Positions 9,591 to 21,969 are shown, counted from the stretch's first letter. The stretch is DNA of 64,000 nucleotides from Cornus controversa (GCA_026545225.1 CM048849.1:29708336-29772335); one strand, 5' to 3'. Program-made: numbers and translations. The notes: generated by a model not told the origin, from the letters alone.

Positions 9591-12149
9591 AAATATATCA
9601 ATTGTCATCTATGATATATCAAACCACATATATATATATACACACACACACACTCCAGTAAAGAGCACGTGCAATGCACGTGGCTGAAAAATCTGTGTAA
9701 GATTGTGAAATTTTTTAACTTCATCATTTTGTGAGTGATATAATAGTACACTTTATCATGATATCTAGTTGTACTCACAAAATTTTGTAATTTGAATTAT
9801 ATACCAAGTACACATGTTATCGTATGATCATATTTAATACTTTATGGAATCTAGCCATTTAAGTATCGATGATACTCTTTAGACTGTAAAGCTTATTTTG
9901 ATATGGTAAAAAATATATTATGCTCATAATTTGAATGCGCTTTTTAGTTCTGCTAATTAGAATGTTCATTTTTTTTCTTCTTTTTGTTGCACATGTTCAA
10001 CTAAATTGAAGTATGTTTTCACTAAAATTTGAAAGAAAAAAAAGGGTTGAATTGTACTTTTATCTACCAGAAGAATGAATTGTGCTTTTATCTGCTGGAA
10101 GCAAAATAGTAAGTGAATATATCATGTTTCAGAATTAATAAATATTACCATAAAATTTTACGCTAATATTTATAAAGCAATAAACTTCTCTGAGTTTCAA
10201 AATTTTATATATCATCATAGAGAATAATCTCCTTCAAAATAAAATATAATAAAAAAATTAATTTGATAATCATGAAAATAAAAAGTTCAATATGGTATAG
10301 AAGTGGATGGCTGTATAAACTTTATCTAAAAGACTTAAATAAAATGAATCATGGGTAAAAAAAAAAAAAAAAAGCAAAATGAATCATATGAGTCAACATA
10401 ATAAATATATATATTTTTTTAGTTGGTACACACACCTACTCCAAAAATACATATTTGCTATGTATATATGTGCGTAAATACACACACTAACACATACGCA
10501 TTGAATAAGAAAGCAATAAAAAATTTACTTGATGTGTAATATATAGCCGGAGCGGAGTATATGTAAGATTTGTGAGTAAATGTACTGGTAGTTGCATGGT
10601 TTAAGAAATTACTAATTGGTTTGAGGTTTTTTTTTTGGCAAAGAAAGAGATAATATAGATTTAAATAAAAAAGATACAATCAACCCCTTACACTCTGGAC
10701 CACCTGATTACCTCTTTGGGAACAAATTGAATAGTAAAAACTTTCTACTTTGAGTTTAAGAAATTACTAATTGGTTTGAGGTTTTTTTTTTTGGCAAAGA
10801 AAGAGATAATATAGATTTAAATAAAAAAGATACAATCAACCCCTTACACTCTGGACCACCTGATTACCTCTTTGGGAACAAATTGAATAGTAAAAACTTT
10901 CTACTTTGATAACTTAAATATCTTCAAATACCACAACTCTGCTATTGTCTTAACAACAAGTGGCATTCACTGTTCTGGCAATAGATTTGGCATCACCTTC
11001 CAAACTAAACCTTGAAGTCTACGTTGAGCAATAAATAACAGAGAATTTCTTAATGATAAAGGCTCAATCTAAATCTTTTAGGCATGGAGAAAAAAATTGA
11101 TTGTAATCAACCAATACAAATATTTAATAAGATATGAGTAAAACTTAATTAAATTAGTAAAATATTTAGAATAAAATTTGGTTTCACAAAGCAAAATAAA
11201 ATTAGTTTAGAGACATTTCATAAACTAAATCTATTTGTGTATTTTAGTTAAAAGCAGAGTATGAAAGTATAAATTTAGAAGAAATATATAAAAACGTAAA
11301 TTCAGTTGACATTAGTACAGTAGTATAAGTAGATCAGGATTTCGGTTATGAAAATTTTTTGTCTAGGGAAATTTAGATTTAACCTCCACATATTTCATTG
11401 ATATTACCATCAATGCAACCAGAATTCCAATCAACATCAAAGGATCAGTAAACCTATTTCCACCCAGTTAACTCTAGTAAGCATGTGAATATATTATATA
11501 CAGTAGAAAAGAAAAAAATAGCATTACGAGTCAAACATTAACAAAGAGCCACAATGAAGTGTTTACCTTGCATTGCAATCTAATGAAAATTTTGGAATCA
11601 ATACCATCTAAAATCAAATTATTTTGAAATTTTTATTACAAACATCAAATGTCTCTTGTGCAAAAAAAAAAAAAAGAAGTTTAAATTAGCAAAACAAATT
11701 GACAAAGAAGTGAAAAACATATCAAACCTCTCTCTTTACGTTGAATGGCCTAGAATTCACCATTTGGGGGGAATGAGCGTTTCTCTTAAAGATTACTCTT
11801 TCTTCACGAATAATTGGAGGGTTGCCACTCCGTTGCTACACATTTAAATCAACATCAAATTTTATCACGATAGACTTCTCAAACTCCTCTTCTTTTTTTA
11901 ATAATCTCCTTATCTTTCTTTCCCAACTGTTTATGAAAAGGAAATAATATTTGTTGACCTCAAGGTTTCAACCCAAGGTTTTTTAGGTGATTTTGATGAT
12001 AACAACCTATTGTAGTGTAGAGTTACTAAGTTTACTTAAGTGTGCAGTTTACAAAGTATCAAACTATCTCAAACATCTTAAAGGTGTTGGACTTCCAAAA
12101 GGAATTACAAGAAAATATATGGAGCCACATGATCATGGAACTTAAAGAT
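9591..12149. other. Non-coding AT-rich stretch
   Basis: No coding frame worth reporting. It contains a TA/CA microsatellite (about 9627-9652), a 155-bp tandem duplication (separate entry) and, at about 11948-12090, TGTTGACCTCAAGG plus GATTTTGATGATAACAACC, which resembles the start of some plant copia LTRs but cannot be delimited. Confidence 0.6.
10599..10909. repeat. Recent 155-bp tandem duplication
   Basis: 10599-10753 and 10754-10909 are identical apart from one extra T in a homopolymer (T10 versus T11). No coding content. The near-identity implies a very recent event or an assembly artefact. Confidence 0.95.
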
Positions 12150-12540
12150 CAACGACAAAGTTAAAATGAATATGAGGAAGCAGAAATCCACCCCGAGCTG
12201 GTCAAATGTCAACCTATAAAAAAGACAAGAGAAGGGTAATCGGAATGATACTGGCGTGGTGCCGGCCGACTGCGCTCTAACGATCAAGTCATAAATCAAA
12301 AAGGCTTGCTGAAGCTAGAAAGGCACTCAGAGGGTACTCATTCCATACTTGGCATATAGACCATCTATATATTTATAGCAGTCAAAAAGGGAACGTGTCT
12401 TAGTAGGAGACTGACTCTTCAATTCCCCAGACTTATCTGGAGAGAGAAGAGTCCAAGTCAAAGTATACATTTTCTCCACGTCACGTCAGTCTCAACTTTC
12501 ATGTTTATACATGTCACAATTAGAGTCAAACACTCTATTA
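12150..12540 (-). repeat. Tat element LTR (copy 2)
   Basis: Reverse complement starts TAATAGAGTGTTTGACTC after a purine tract AGGGGGCATC (copy 1: TGATGGAG after GGGGCATC). TATA box CTATAAATATATAG lies at about 12362-12375. The outer end is approximate. The LTR start has lost its TG. Confidence 0.6.
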
Positions 12541-13399
12541 GATGCCCCCTATTCGTGAGGGTTACTTGTCGGTCCTTAGGAACATTATGGCTGGCCTTCT
12601 AGGCTGTAAAAATGAATATTTGCTCCAAAATGCTTTTGTTAGACTTTTAACTTAACCTGCGGGCTCACACCTGAACTGACTATTGGGCTTTTGGGGTCGA
12701 CACACCCTGATGTCCGGACATAGAAGGCCCTTGGAAGTTGGCCGGATTGGGCCTCAGCTTCATCAATCATGTGCTTGTTGCTTGAATGGACTCCATTTTA
12801 CCTTCCATGGCTAATAGTACATATACAATCTCCTTCTTTTTCTCTTCTCTTTTTTTTTTCTCTCTCTCTTCCTTTTTTCTTTTCCTTATTCCTTTTTTCT
12901 TTTCCTTCTTTCACTTTTTTCTTTTTTCTTTTTCTTCTTTCCCTTTTCCTATGGCCGACCTTGAGGGGCCGGCCTTGACTTGCCCTTGTGGCCGACTTTG
13001 GTCGGTCTTGAGGGCCATCCTTGGCTAGCTCCTTTAGTTAGTCTACACCGTTTAACATTCCTCACCTTTTGGCTTTGCAATTGTTGCTTTTATAGACGTT
13101 GGAATCCAAACGTTGTTGGGTGGATGTTGCATTTCCAAACATTGGAGTTCTTTTTTTAAATGTTACTTTCTAGCCGTTGGCCCCTCCCTTGTACTCCTAT
13201 AAAAACCCCCTACATCTTCATTCTTCAGTCACCCTTCACATAGCAAGAACTCCTTCTACTATATTGCATGCCATACTCTATCATTCCTTCTCTCTCCTGA
13301 TTTTTATACTTCATTCAACATAACTTTGAGAAGCTAAGTCCAAAACTCTTCGCTCCTTGCTCTCCTCTCCATGATATTCTTCAATTTTTGGACTTCTTC
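12541..13399. other. Tat 3' untranslated region and leader of the antisense ORF
   Basis: Pyrimidine-rich low-complexity sequence (12830-12950, CTTTTTTCTTTTCC-like), short GGCCGACCTTGAGGG-type repeats (12953-13025) and, at about 13199-13205, CTATAAA some 200 bp before the antisense ORF start. The last is a plausible TATA box for transcription toward the plus strand. Confidence 0.4.
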
Positions 13400-15179
13400 A
13401 TGGCAGACTACGTCGAGTGCCAAGATATTTTCTCTTCGATGATAGACTAAGACATGGAGAAATTATCCGTTCATTATTCGTTCCCTGATGGAGTAGTAGC
13501 CCGAGCCTCTTCCCCGACGGACAGGGCTTATTCAATTTACTTAGGGGAGACATGTTTTTATGAGGGCTTTTTCACATATGTTCTTCGGTTCCCAGTTCTA
13601 GTATTGGTACAGGAACAACTTCATACATCAAACCTCTGCTCTTCTCAGCTTATGCCAATTTATTAGCGCATCATTATGGCCTGTCTCGTCCTGTGGAATT
13701 CTTGCGGTTTTGACACCCTACTGTCAATAGGCGGGTTTTTTTCTCGCTACAAATTTTTTAAGAATGGCGACTGGCATCATCTTCATGGTCGATAAGGCGA
13801 AAACCATCCGTCCAAAGGCTTGGTGGTTATTAATAATAACAACCGCCTCAAGTCATGGAAAAATTGTTACTTTTGTGTTTCTGGATGCTAGGAGGCTACT
13901 CCTCACTTTACTTCTTGCTCATGGACCCCTAGGGATGCTTCTAGTAAGCTTATTTTCTCTTTATTCTTTTTCTTTTTCCATTCTTCATCTTTTACACATA
14001 CTCATTTTTGCACCCAGCTTGGAAGGTCGTGCCGCCTATGGGTGATGCAGAGGAATTTAGGCTGGTGAGAGAACTCTCCCATGAGGGATGCCCAAGTCCT
14101 AACTCTTGACGAAGGGCTGTTTTTATTAGGCTACCCTCCTTGTGTCAATGTCATCAGAAAGGGTATGTCTTTTTTTTGTTTCTATGTACTTTCCCTTTTC
14201 GATAAACTATGCTCACGTACTTCACCCCAGCTCAAACATGCAGGGGATTCGTAAAGGAGGTTGGGGAAGTCCCTTCTCAAGGTTAAAGGTGTTGCCTCCT
14301 CTTTGTCTTCTTCTGCACAAAAAAGGGCCAGAATGCTTGCGGTTACTAGAGTTGGGGACTTGTCATCCCCTCCCTTGGTTGGGAATCTTCCCCCGATTGC
14401 AGTTCTCATCCCTGAGAGCATTCCGGACCCGGGCTCCTTTAGGGTGCCGCAGACTCAATTATTCAGCAGCGGCAATGTTCCAAACCCGGGCTCTTTTGGG
14501 GTACCTATGACCTAGCTTTTTGGGAGTGGTGGCTTTTAATCGTCTTTCTCTTCTACCACTAGCAACATTAGGTCAATGCTAACTGACCCGAGTTTTTCCA
14601 TTAATAGGACCGGGCATTTTGTCATTTAGGGTGACCTCGAGCAAGTGGATGTGCTCAGGATTCCTATTTCTACTCGACATCTCCTAACCACTATGGCCAA
14701 GGTTTGAATATTTTCTTATTTTGTTTCGTCGAGCTCATATTTTATGCTTTATACTTATGCATTGTTCAACAGGGCATACCATTCACCCAATTCATCTCCA
14801 ACCACCTTATATGGATGGTGACTGAACTCGAGAAGCAGAAGGCTTCCTTCAATACGGAGCGTGCCTCTATTCCATGATGAATTCAAAGATAGAGTCTCAG
14901 CGTGCTTCCCATGCCTCTTAAGCTAGAGAGATTGACGTTCTCAACTCCCAGATTTGCCATGACTGAGAGGAGATGGCCTTCTGGAATGTCGATGTGCCGG
15001 GGCTCTAAGTGATGGCTGTTGAGCAGTTCAAGGACTCGTCTGATTTCAACCAGATATATGACGAGTCCTACATCGTAGGCTTTGAGTATTTTTGCACTAT
15101 AGCGCAGGGCGAGTGGCCAGAGACAGACTTTTCCCATTTGCTGCTAAAAGGGGATGATGATGTGGAGTCTGCTTCTTGA
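13400..15179 (+). pseudogene. Tat antisense additional ORF with three introns (copy 2)
   Basis: Begins MADYVECQDIFSS at 13400 with Kozak-like ATGGC; a TAA at 13448 and later stops show decay. Recognisable blocks are YSFPDGVVARASSP, CFYEGFFTYVLRFP, then a C-terminal coiled coil (about 14818-14960) and FKDSSDF...GEWPETDF before the stop at 15177-15179. The domain resembles Pfam Transposase_28, function unknown. Three introns are visible in plus-strand orientation: 13944-14017 (GTAAGC...CCCAG), 14163-14243 (GTATGT...TGCAG) and 14702-14772 (GTTTGA...CAACAG). All three occur at matching positions in copy 1. The ORF runs opposite to gag-pol of its element, so it needs its own promoter. Confidence 0.65.
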
Positions 15180-15369
15180 TGTCCCCTTTCATGGTTTTCA
15201 CTATTATAGTAATTTCCTTTCATAGAGTTCTGATTACAGTCATGTAACCCCTTTTCTCGATTAATAAAGAGTTATTTGCTTTCTTACTAAGGTGTCTTTC
15301 TTTTTATAAGAAAAGACCATTTTGGTATAATTCTGCAACAAAATCTTGTTATCAAGTACATTCCCTTAG
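15180..15369 (+). other. 3' flank of the antisense ORF
   Basis: AT-rich sequence after the ORF stop with an AATAAA signal at 15263-15268, suitably placed for polyadenylation of the antisense transcript. Inference from position only. Confidence 0.35.
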
Positions 15370-16090
15370 GCGGGCCGTGCCTCATAGGGTCCATTGACCA
15401 TGCTCTCAGAATTAACTTATTCTGCTTCTTTTACTAAAGATCCCTTTAAGAGGCGTCTCTCTGTGGGGTTCTTTGAGAACTTTCTTGGAATTAATCCATC
15501 CTGCCTTTTTGACAAAAGGCCCTCCTTATAGGTGTGCCCCTGTGGGGTTGTTTATACAATGTTCTCGAAATTAATTCATCCCACCTTTTTCATTAAAGGT
15601 CCTCTTGAGAGGTGTGCCCTCGTGGGGTTGTTTAACAATGTTCTCGAAATTAATTCATCCCGCGCTCTTTAGAGGTGTGCCCCCGTGGGTTTGTTTAACA
15701 ATGTTCTCAGAATTAATTTATCCTGCCTTCTTCATTAAAGGCCCTCTTTAGAGGTGTGCCCCCGTGGGCTTGTTTATACAATGTTCTTGAAATTAATTCA
15801 TCCCGCCTTTTTAAATTAAAGGCCCTCTTTAGAGGTGTGCCCTCGTGGGGCTATTTAACAATGTTCTCAGAATTAATTCATCTTGCTTTTTTCATTAAAG
15901 GCCCTCTTTAGAGGTGTGCCTCCGTTCGGTTGTTTATATAATGTTCTCAGAATTAATTCATCCCACATTTTCATTAAAGGCCTTCTTTAGAGGTGTGCCC
16001 TTGTGGGGTTGTTTATACAATGTTCTCGAAATTAATTCATCCCGCCTTTTTCATTAAAGGCCCTCTTTAGAGGTGTGCTCCCATGGGGTT
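15370..16090. repeat. ~80-bp tandem array in the Tat 3' untranslated region
   Basis: Nine to ten head-to-tail units of about 79-81 bp. Each holds CATTAAAGGCCCTCTTTAGA, GGTGTGCCCCCGTGGGG and TGTTCTCGAAATTAATTCAT. The GGTGTGCC core recurs at about 15533, 15611, 15672, 15752, 15833, 15914, 15992 and 16071; the unit near 15650-15690 has an internal deletion and the first two are more diverged. Tandem arrays in this part of Tat elements are known seeds of satellite DNA. Confidence 0.92.
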
Positions 16091-16329
16091 GTTTAATTTT
16101 TAATTATGGAAACACGTTTCGGAATAAACAACGCTTTTATTAATATTTTGAATCAATAGAATTTTTAAAAAAAAAAAAGACTCAGAGCTTTTGCTCTAAG
16201 TCTTGACAACGAACCGAGCTTTTAACTATCACTACCAAAAGTAAATGCAAACTAAAGAAAAGTCTTACTACTAGTACTTCCTAGATGTTCAGTATTCTAA
16301 TGATGGGCCAATTGCTTTCCTTCCAAGGT

Positions 16330-19300
16330 TTCCAACCAATATGTCCCCTATCGTTGAGTTCGGACCACTCTGTAAGGGCCCTCCTAGTTAGGAGCCAGTT
16401 TCCTGGTACCTGAGGGTTTGGTGGCCTGAGTGACCTCACGAAGGACTAGGTCTCTAGTTTTAAAACTCCTCTGATTGACTTGAGAGTTGTAGTATCGGGA
16501 CTTGGCTTGCTGATACGCTGCTACCCTTACTCAGGCTTATTCTCTTTTTTCTTCGATGAAATCAACATTAGCCCTCAACTCACTTTCATTGTGACTGGGG
16601 TTATAATGCTTGGTTCGATGGCTTGCTCCCTGTCTTATTTCAACCAGAAGAACCATTTTGCTTCCGAAGGCCAAAAAGTAGGGCGTCTCTCTAGTGGGGA
16701 CTTTGGTAGTGGTCCTATAAACCCATAGGATACTTAGTAGTAGTTCTGGCCATACGCCCTTGGAATTTTCCAAGCACATTTTGATCATTTCAAGAATAGT
16801 TATGTTGGCAACTTCGGCCTGTCTATTAGCCTGGGGGTGTCCTGGTGAGGAATAGTGATTGTTTATGCCATGCTCGACACAAAAGTTCTAAAAGAATTCA
16901 CTTTTGAACTATTTTTCGTTGTCTGTGCTAATGACCCTTGGAATGCCGAATCTGCATATGATTGACTTCTATACAAAATTGATAGCATTCTTCTCCCCAA
17001 TCTTGGCCAAAGGCTCTGCTTCCCCCCAGTTGGTGAAGTAGTCAACTGCTACAATTGTGAACTTTGTCTACCCCTTTCCCATAGGTAAATAGCCATGGGA
17101 ATGCTATTGGAGTTAATTCCTTTGGGGGTTGTCTTGGGATGTTAGCAAAGTGTTAGAACTTCTTGTACTTTCTGACGAAATCTAGTGCATCCTGCTGCAT
17201 AATGGGCTAGTAGTATTCTTACCTGATGGCTTTGTAAGCCGAAGACCTGCCCCCTGTGTGATTTCTGCAGTCCCCTTCATGGATTTCTTTAATAACATAT
17301 TGAGCCTCCTCTGTTGATACCCATCATAGGTGGTAGCTCGTTATCTCTAATGCCCTAGGTGACCCGGTCTACCTCACGTGGAGCTTCCTCTGTTATACTT
17401 GGACTTTCTATGCGTTACAAAAGTATTGCCCCATCAGTAGTCTCTGGTGCTGTTGCTAGTCGAGCGAGAGCATCGGTGTTAATGTTTTCATCATGGGGGA
17501 CTTGTATGATGGAAAACTTCTAGAAGTAAGTGACCAACCCTTGAACTTTTTGTAAGTAGTACTTCATTTTTTCTCCCTTTTGCTTCATACTCTCCGTGGA
17601 CTTGCCGTGCCACTAACTGGGAGTCAGTATGAGCTTTTAACTATTGTGCTTTGAGAATTTTGGCTATTTTCAGCCTTGCAATCAAAGCTTCATATTCAGT
17701 TTTGTTGTTTGTTGCCTTGAACCCAAACTACAAGGCTTATTTAAAAGTCTATCCCTCTAGGGATATGATCATTATCCCTGCACCACTAGCTTGCACATTT
17801 GACGATCCGTATATAAATAACTCCTATGTGCAGCCTGGGTTCATAATGTCCTCCTCATTCTATTGGACTGGACTCTCCCTTTCTTCTAGCTGAGTCTGCT
17901 CCTCTTCTAGTGGATGGGTGAATTTGGCTATAAAGTCTGCCAGTACTTAGCCTTTTATTGCCAACCTTAGCTTGTATCGGATGTTGAATTCTCCCAGCTC
18001 CATGGACCACTTCACAATCTTTCTGGAAGTTTTAGGTTTGAAGAGTACTTGTCAGAGTTGTTGATCAGCCAGTAACACTATTGTGTGCGCTTGAAAGTAT
18101 GACCTAAACTTCCTGACTGTTACGACCAGGGAAAACACTATCTTTTTTTTGCCCCTCGAAGCACTTTGCTGGTATAGTAAACTGGCCTTTGCATCCCTTC
18201 ATCTTCTTGTAGCAGCGCAGAACTGACTGTTGCAGGGGATATCACCAAGTATAAGTATATTTCTTCCCCTAGGTGTTCACAAGATAGAAGCGGGGGTGAA
18301 CTCAGGTACTGCTTCAGCTAAACCAGGGCTTGTTCACACTTGGGTGTCTATTCAATGGCTCTCTTAAGGACCTAAAAAAATGAGAGACACTTGTTTGTGG
18401 AGTGAGAAATTAGTTTGTATAATGTAACCACCTTGCCTGTTAGCGTTTGGACTTCTTTAATCGTTCTAGGCTACTTTCTGTCCAAGATTGCCCTCACCTT
18501 CTCTTGGTTGGCTTCTATTCCTCTTTTATTGACCATGTAGCCCAAAAACATTCTAGATGCGACTCCAAAAGTGCACTTACTGGGGTTAAGCTTCATTCTG
18601 TACTTTTGAAGGGCATCGAAGGCTTCCTGTAGGTCCTTCAAATGGCTCGTGGCTTTCTATATTTTGACGAGCATATCATAGACATACGCTTCCTTGTTTC
18701 TGTCGATTTGCTCCTTAAACATCATATTGACCAGCCTTTGATAGGTCACACCCACATTCTTCAAACCAAACAGCATTACTGTCTAGCAGTATATCCCTCT
18801 TTCTGTTATAAAGGATGTCTTTTCTTGATCCGATGGTAGCATTGCGATTTGATTATATCTTGAGTAGGCATCTATGAAATTGAGTCACTCACACCCAACC
18901 GTTCCCTCCACAAGCATATCAATTCGTGGAATAGAGAAATTGTCTTTTGTGTATGCCTTATTCAAATCAGTGAAATCCACGCACAAATGCCACTTGTAAT
19001 TAGGCTTCTTTACCAAGACTACGTTCACTCACCAGTCTAGGTAATATGCTTTTTGTACGAAGTTGGCCTTTAATAACTTGTCTAACTCGTCAGAGATTGT
19101 CAAATTTCTTTTTAGGGCAAAAGTTCGACTCTTCTGACTGATAGGCTTGGCAGTTGGGTCGACATTCAACTGTTCATGACAATGGCAAGGTCCATTCCAG
19201 GCATGTCCTAGTGGGACCAAGAAAACATATCTCTATTTTCCCTGAGGAACAGAACAAGCTCCTCTCAAGCGCTGGGTGAGAGTGATGACCCTATGCTCAC

Positions 19301-19440
19301 CTTTTTTCCCGCATCTTGCTCATAAAAGTCAACCTCAACTAGCTCTTTCATTGGTTCCATGTGGCGGACTTCCTTTTTCTCTTCCACTTTCAGGCTCTTG
19401 ATACTCAAAGTTTTTGGTACCTTCTTCTCTCTTAGGGAAG
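16330..19440 (-). pseudogene. Tat pol: RT, RNase H and integrase, decayed
   Basis: Read on the minus strand in several broken frames. LNVDPTAKPISQKSRTF followed by DELDKLLKANF (about 19170-19030) is the entry to reverse transcriptase. RNase H remains lie at about 18.1-17.4 kb (NTDALARLA-like at 17.46 kb). Integrase shows AVDYFTNWGEAEPLAKI-like and ICRFGIPRVISTDN-like sequence (about 17.05-16.88 kb) and ENSKGVWPELLLSILWVYRTT followed by a VEI motif (16.77-16.60 kb). Stops and frameshifts throughout rule out function. Order PR-RT-RH-IN is that of Ty3/gypsy. Confidence 0.75.
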
Positions 19441-19453
19441 TGGCATAGCATTC

Positions 19454-19984
19454 TCAGGCAGTGGTCTGATCTCCTCTTAGCTCTCCAATGCCATAGTTAG
19501 TAGGTAACTGAATAAGGAGATGATAAGTGGAGGTCACTACTCTCATGGCATTTAACGTGACTCTTCCCAAGATGACATTGTATGTAGTTGGGCAGTCCAT
19601 AATGAAGAAGGTCACCATCTTAGTGACTTGTTTTGGACTTTTACTAGGAGTGACTGGAAGGTCAACGATACCAAGCAGAAGAAGCTTCTCGCCATAGAAC
19701 CCAATGAGTGGGAACTTAGCAGGCTTGAGTATTTCCCTACCAATCCTCATCTGGTCGAAGGCTCCTACAAATATGATGTCCACATAATTGTCATTATTAA
19801 TCAGTACTCGCCTAATTATGAAATTGGCGATAATCAGCATGACCACAAGGGCGTTATCATGTGGTTGCTGAACCCCCCTTGCATTAGCCTCTAAGAAGGT
19901 TATAATCTGATCATCTAGCTGAGGGGGCTTGGTGGGTGATTGACTCACTTTGCCCACATCATAGAAATTTCTAATCTTCCTCAC
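19454..19984 (-). pseudogene. Tat aspartic protease region, active site lost
   Basis: A 176-codon open frame matches the Tat protease by its course: ALVVMLIIANFIIRRVLINN, then YNVILGRVTLNAMRVVTSTYH and GIGELRGDQ. The catalytic triplet expected as D-(S/N/T)-G after RRVLI reads NND here, so the catalytic Asp-Gly is gone and the protein would be inactive. It is still open by chance or was open until recently. Confidence 0.75.
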
Positions 19985-20286
19985 GTACGCCTTGTGAACA
20001 GCCTGGATTCTCCGCCACCTACAAGTCCACCCGAGATCACTCTAATTTCTCCCAATGGAGGATTTCCTTGAGCGTTATCATCTTTACCATCCCACGAGCG
20101 GTTGAGTGTCCCCCTCTCCTCTCTGACCACAAATCTCCGTAACTGGCCCCTTTGAATCAAACTTTTAATCTGCCTTTTCAAGTCTATGCACTCGTTTGTA
20201 TCACGCCCACGGTCGAGATAAAATCTGCAATACTTATCGCAGGACCTTTTAGAGGGATCCGTTCTCAACTTTGGGGCCCATGCCAC
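19985..20286 (-). pseudogene. Tat gag C-terminal fragment with degenerate zinc knuckle
   Basis: CRFYLDRGRDTNECIDLKRQIKSLI corresponds to the zinc-knuckle region of Tat gag, normally with a His where RGR now stands, so one metal ligand is lost. It continues with IQRGQLRRFV and VISGGLVGGG as in related elements. The frame stops being gag exactly where CACTACAAGAAA starts at 20287, which marks an insertion or junction. Confidence 0.75.
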
Positions 20287-20560
20287 CACTACAAGAAAGA
20301 AGGCCTTTTACAAGAGGCCAAAAACACCGTGACAATTCATTCACGACAAACACTAGGCCAACGTCTATTACGGTCTCATAAATACTCCTAATTTTTTACG
20401 GGAGAAAATAAACCTCATAAGATAGTAAAATATTCCCCGTCAATATATATTTGTCTACTTAATAAATTTATTTACGAGATACAATTTCCCTCATTAATAA
20501 TTAATTTACGTCATACCTAGACTCTTGTTAATACATCTAAATATTGACGACACACATAGT
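20287..20560 (+). mobile_element. CACTA transposon terminus
   Basis: CACTACAAGAAAGAAGGCC is a canonical CACTA terminal repeat and directly abuts Tat gag. Subterminal TTTACG/ATTGACGACAC-type motifs follow (20395, 20468, 20505, 20545). A reverse-complement terminus was not found to the right up to 23.28 kb or in 36.47-37.3 kb, so the far end is lost or beyond later insertions. The right limit is arbitrary. Confidence 0.65.
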
Positions 20561-21969
20561 AAGCCCTAGAAAAGTTTCATAAGTGTTTTTTACTAGGTTT
20601 TTGGCTTGCCATAAATGACATAATTATTTAATGTCTTTTTATTTACAAGGTTTTTACCCCCCATGAATAACATATATATATATATATATATTTTAATAAA
20701 AGCACCCTCAAAGGCTACCTTATCATCCACACATAGCCTGTATTTCCAACAATTACAACTAAACACTATACAATGGTAACAAATCTCACTCAATGCTAAT
20801 AACTAAACCATTATATTAAAATACACCATTAAACATTTCAAATGACTAAAGACGTACGTTTTTTCACAATTCATCAATGTTCAACGTGGCAAACAAAAAA
20901 AAAGGAAATCCATTTGTCAAAAACACTATCAATTTCCTAGCACTCCTATTGAACAATTCATCTGCAATTATCATTCAATTTAAAAACCTAGCACTTTTAC
21001 TCACTCCAAAATGTCGATCTTCACATTATTCAATTCCTAGCAAAAGTTGGCTTTCAATTTTCTTGACACTTTCCCCACCTCATTGTCCATGGTACACATT
21101 AAGCTGTACAAAATCCAAGCAAGTAGTTGCATCACAAAGTCTCAATTTCAGTATGCTAATAATGCTAAGAACTTGAAGGGAAAAAAATAAAGAAAGAAAA
21201 AGAGTAACACTAAAAAAATGATCAAATAGAACCAACTCAAGTGGAGATAGAAACGAAGTTGTAGATAAAAAAAAAAAAAGTCGTAGATAGAAACTAAGCC
21301 AATAGCCAAGCAAAGCACATTGTTTATAGTTCAAAGTTGGTGAATCACGAATGCCATTTGAAAAGGGTTCAAGTAGCCAACCATGAGGTGCAGATACAAA
21401 AGACAGACCCTTCTAGTAAGATTGATGACTTGACAGCTTATATGAGTCCCCACCAGATATGGTCACACAATGCCTTAGTTAAAGTTACTCCTGTCATAAG
21501 ACACACTCCTTATATAGTGGCAAAATGTTTCAAGATTGCTTTTGACACCTTCTATAGTAAAATCTATGAGGAAAAAAAATTATCTTTCGTCTCTGCACGA
21601 TACTAAAAAATCCAGTAACAAACTAACCTAGCCTTTGACGGTATTCTAGATTATACCCATCACCATACAAGTATATCATAAACATAAAATAATCATATTG
21701 CATTTTTATTGCATCAACAATTCATCTCACCTAATTGTTTCTATTAATAATGTGGCCAGCTTTTGGTGTCCAGGACAAAAGATAAAACTCAAAGTTTAAG
21801 TTTACATCAAGATTCAATTACAGTACCTAAACCTCATCTAAAATCACTTATTTCAGCATGATGTCCATTATGCTAATTCACACATTTGAGTGGGATTAAT
21901 AATTACACATTGAATTATTTATTCTACTTTCCTACTCTCCACATTAGGATATTTTTTTCAATCTTATAT
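20561..21969. other. Non-coding stretch, possibly CACTA interior
   Basis: No recognisable gene; a TA repeat lies at 20671-20691. The stretch ends at the TATAT target duplication (21965-21969) of the solo LTR. Confidence 0.5.

Larger units (their letters stand above)
12150..20286 (-). mobile_element. Tat-type Ty3/gypsy element, truncated (copy 2)
   Basis: Minus-strand order: gag end (20286-19985), protease (19984-19454), RT, RNase H and integrase (about 19440-16330), an ~80-bp tandem array (16090-15370), an antisense extra ORF (13400-15179) and the LTR (12540-12150). The 5' LTR, primer site and most of gag are missing because a CACTA terminus begins at 20287. Many stops and frameshifts show it is old. 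Protease, gag and integrase motifs plus the antisense ORF place it in the Tat lineage. Confidence 0.75.

Noticed and set aside
12769..13028. Phe/Ser/Leu-rich open frames
   Set aside because: Translations of a pyrimidine tract in the Tat untranslated region.
18190..18215. TCTTCTTGTAGC as a possible right CACTA end
   Set aside because: It lies within recognisable Tat pol sequence and lacks the final TG of the terminus.
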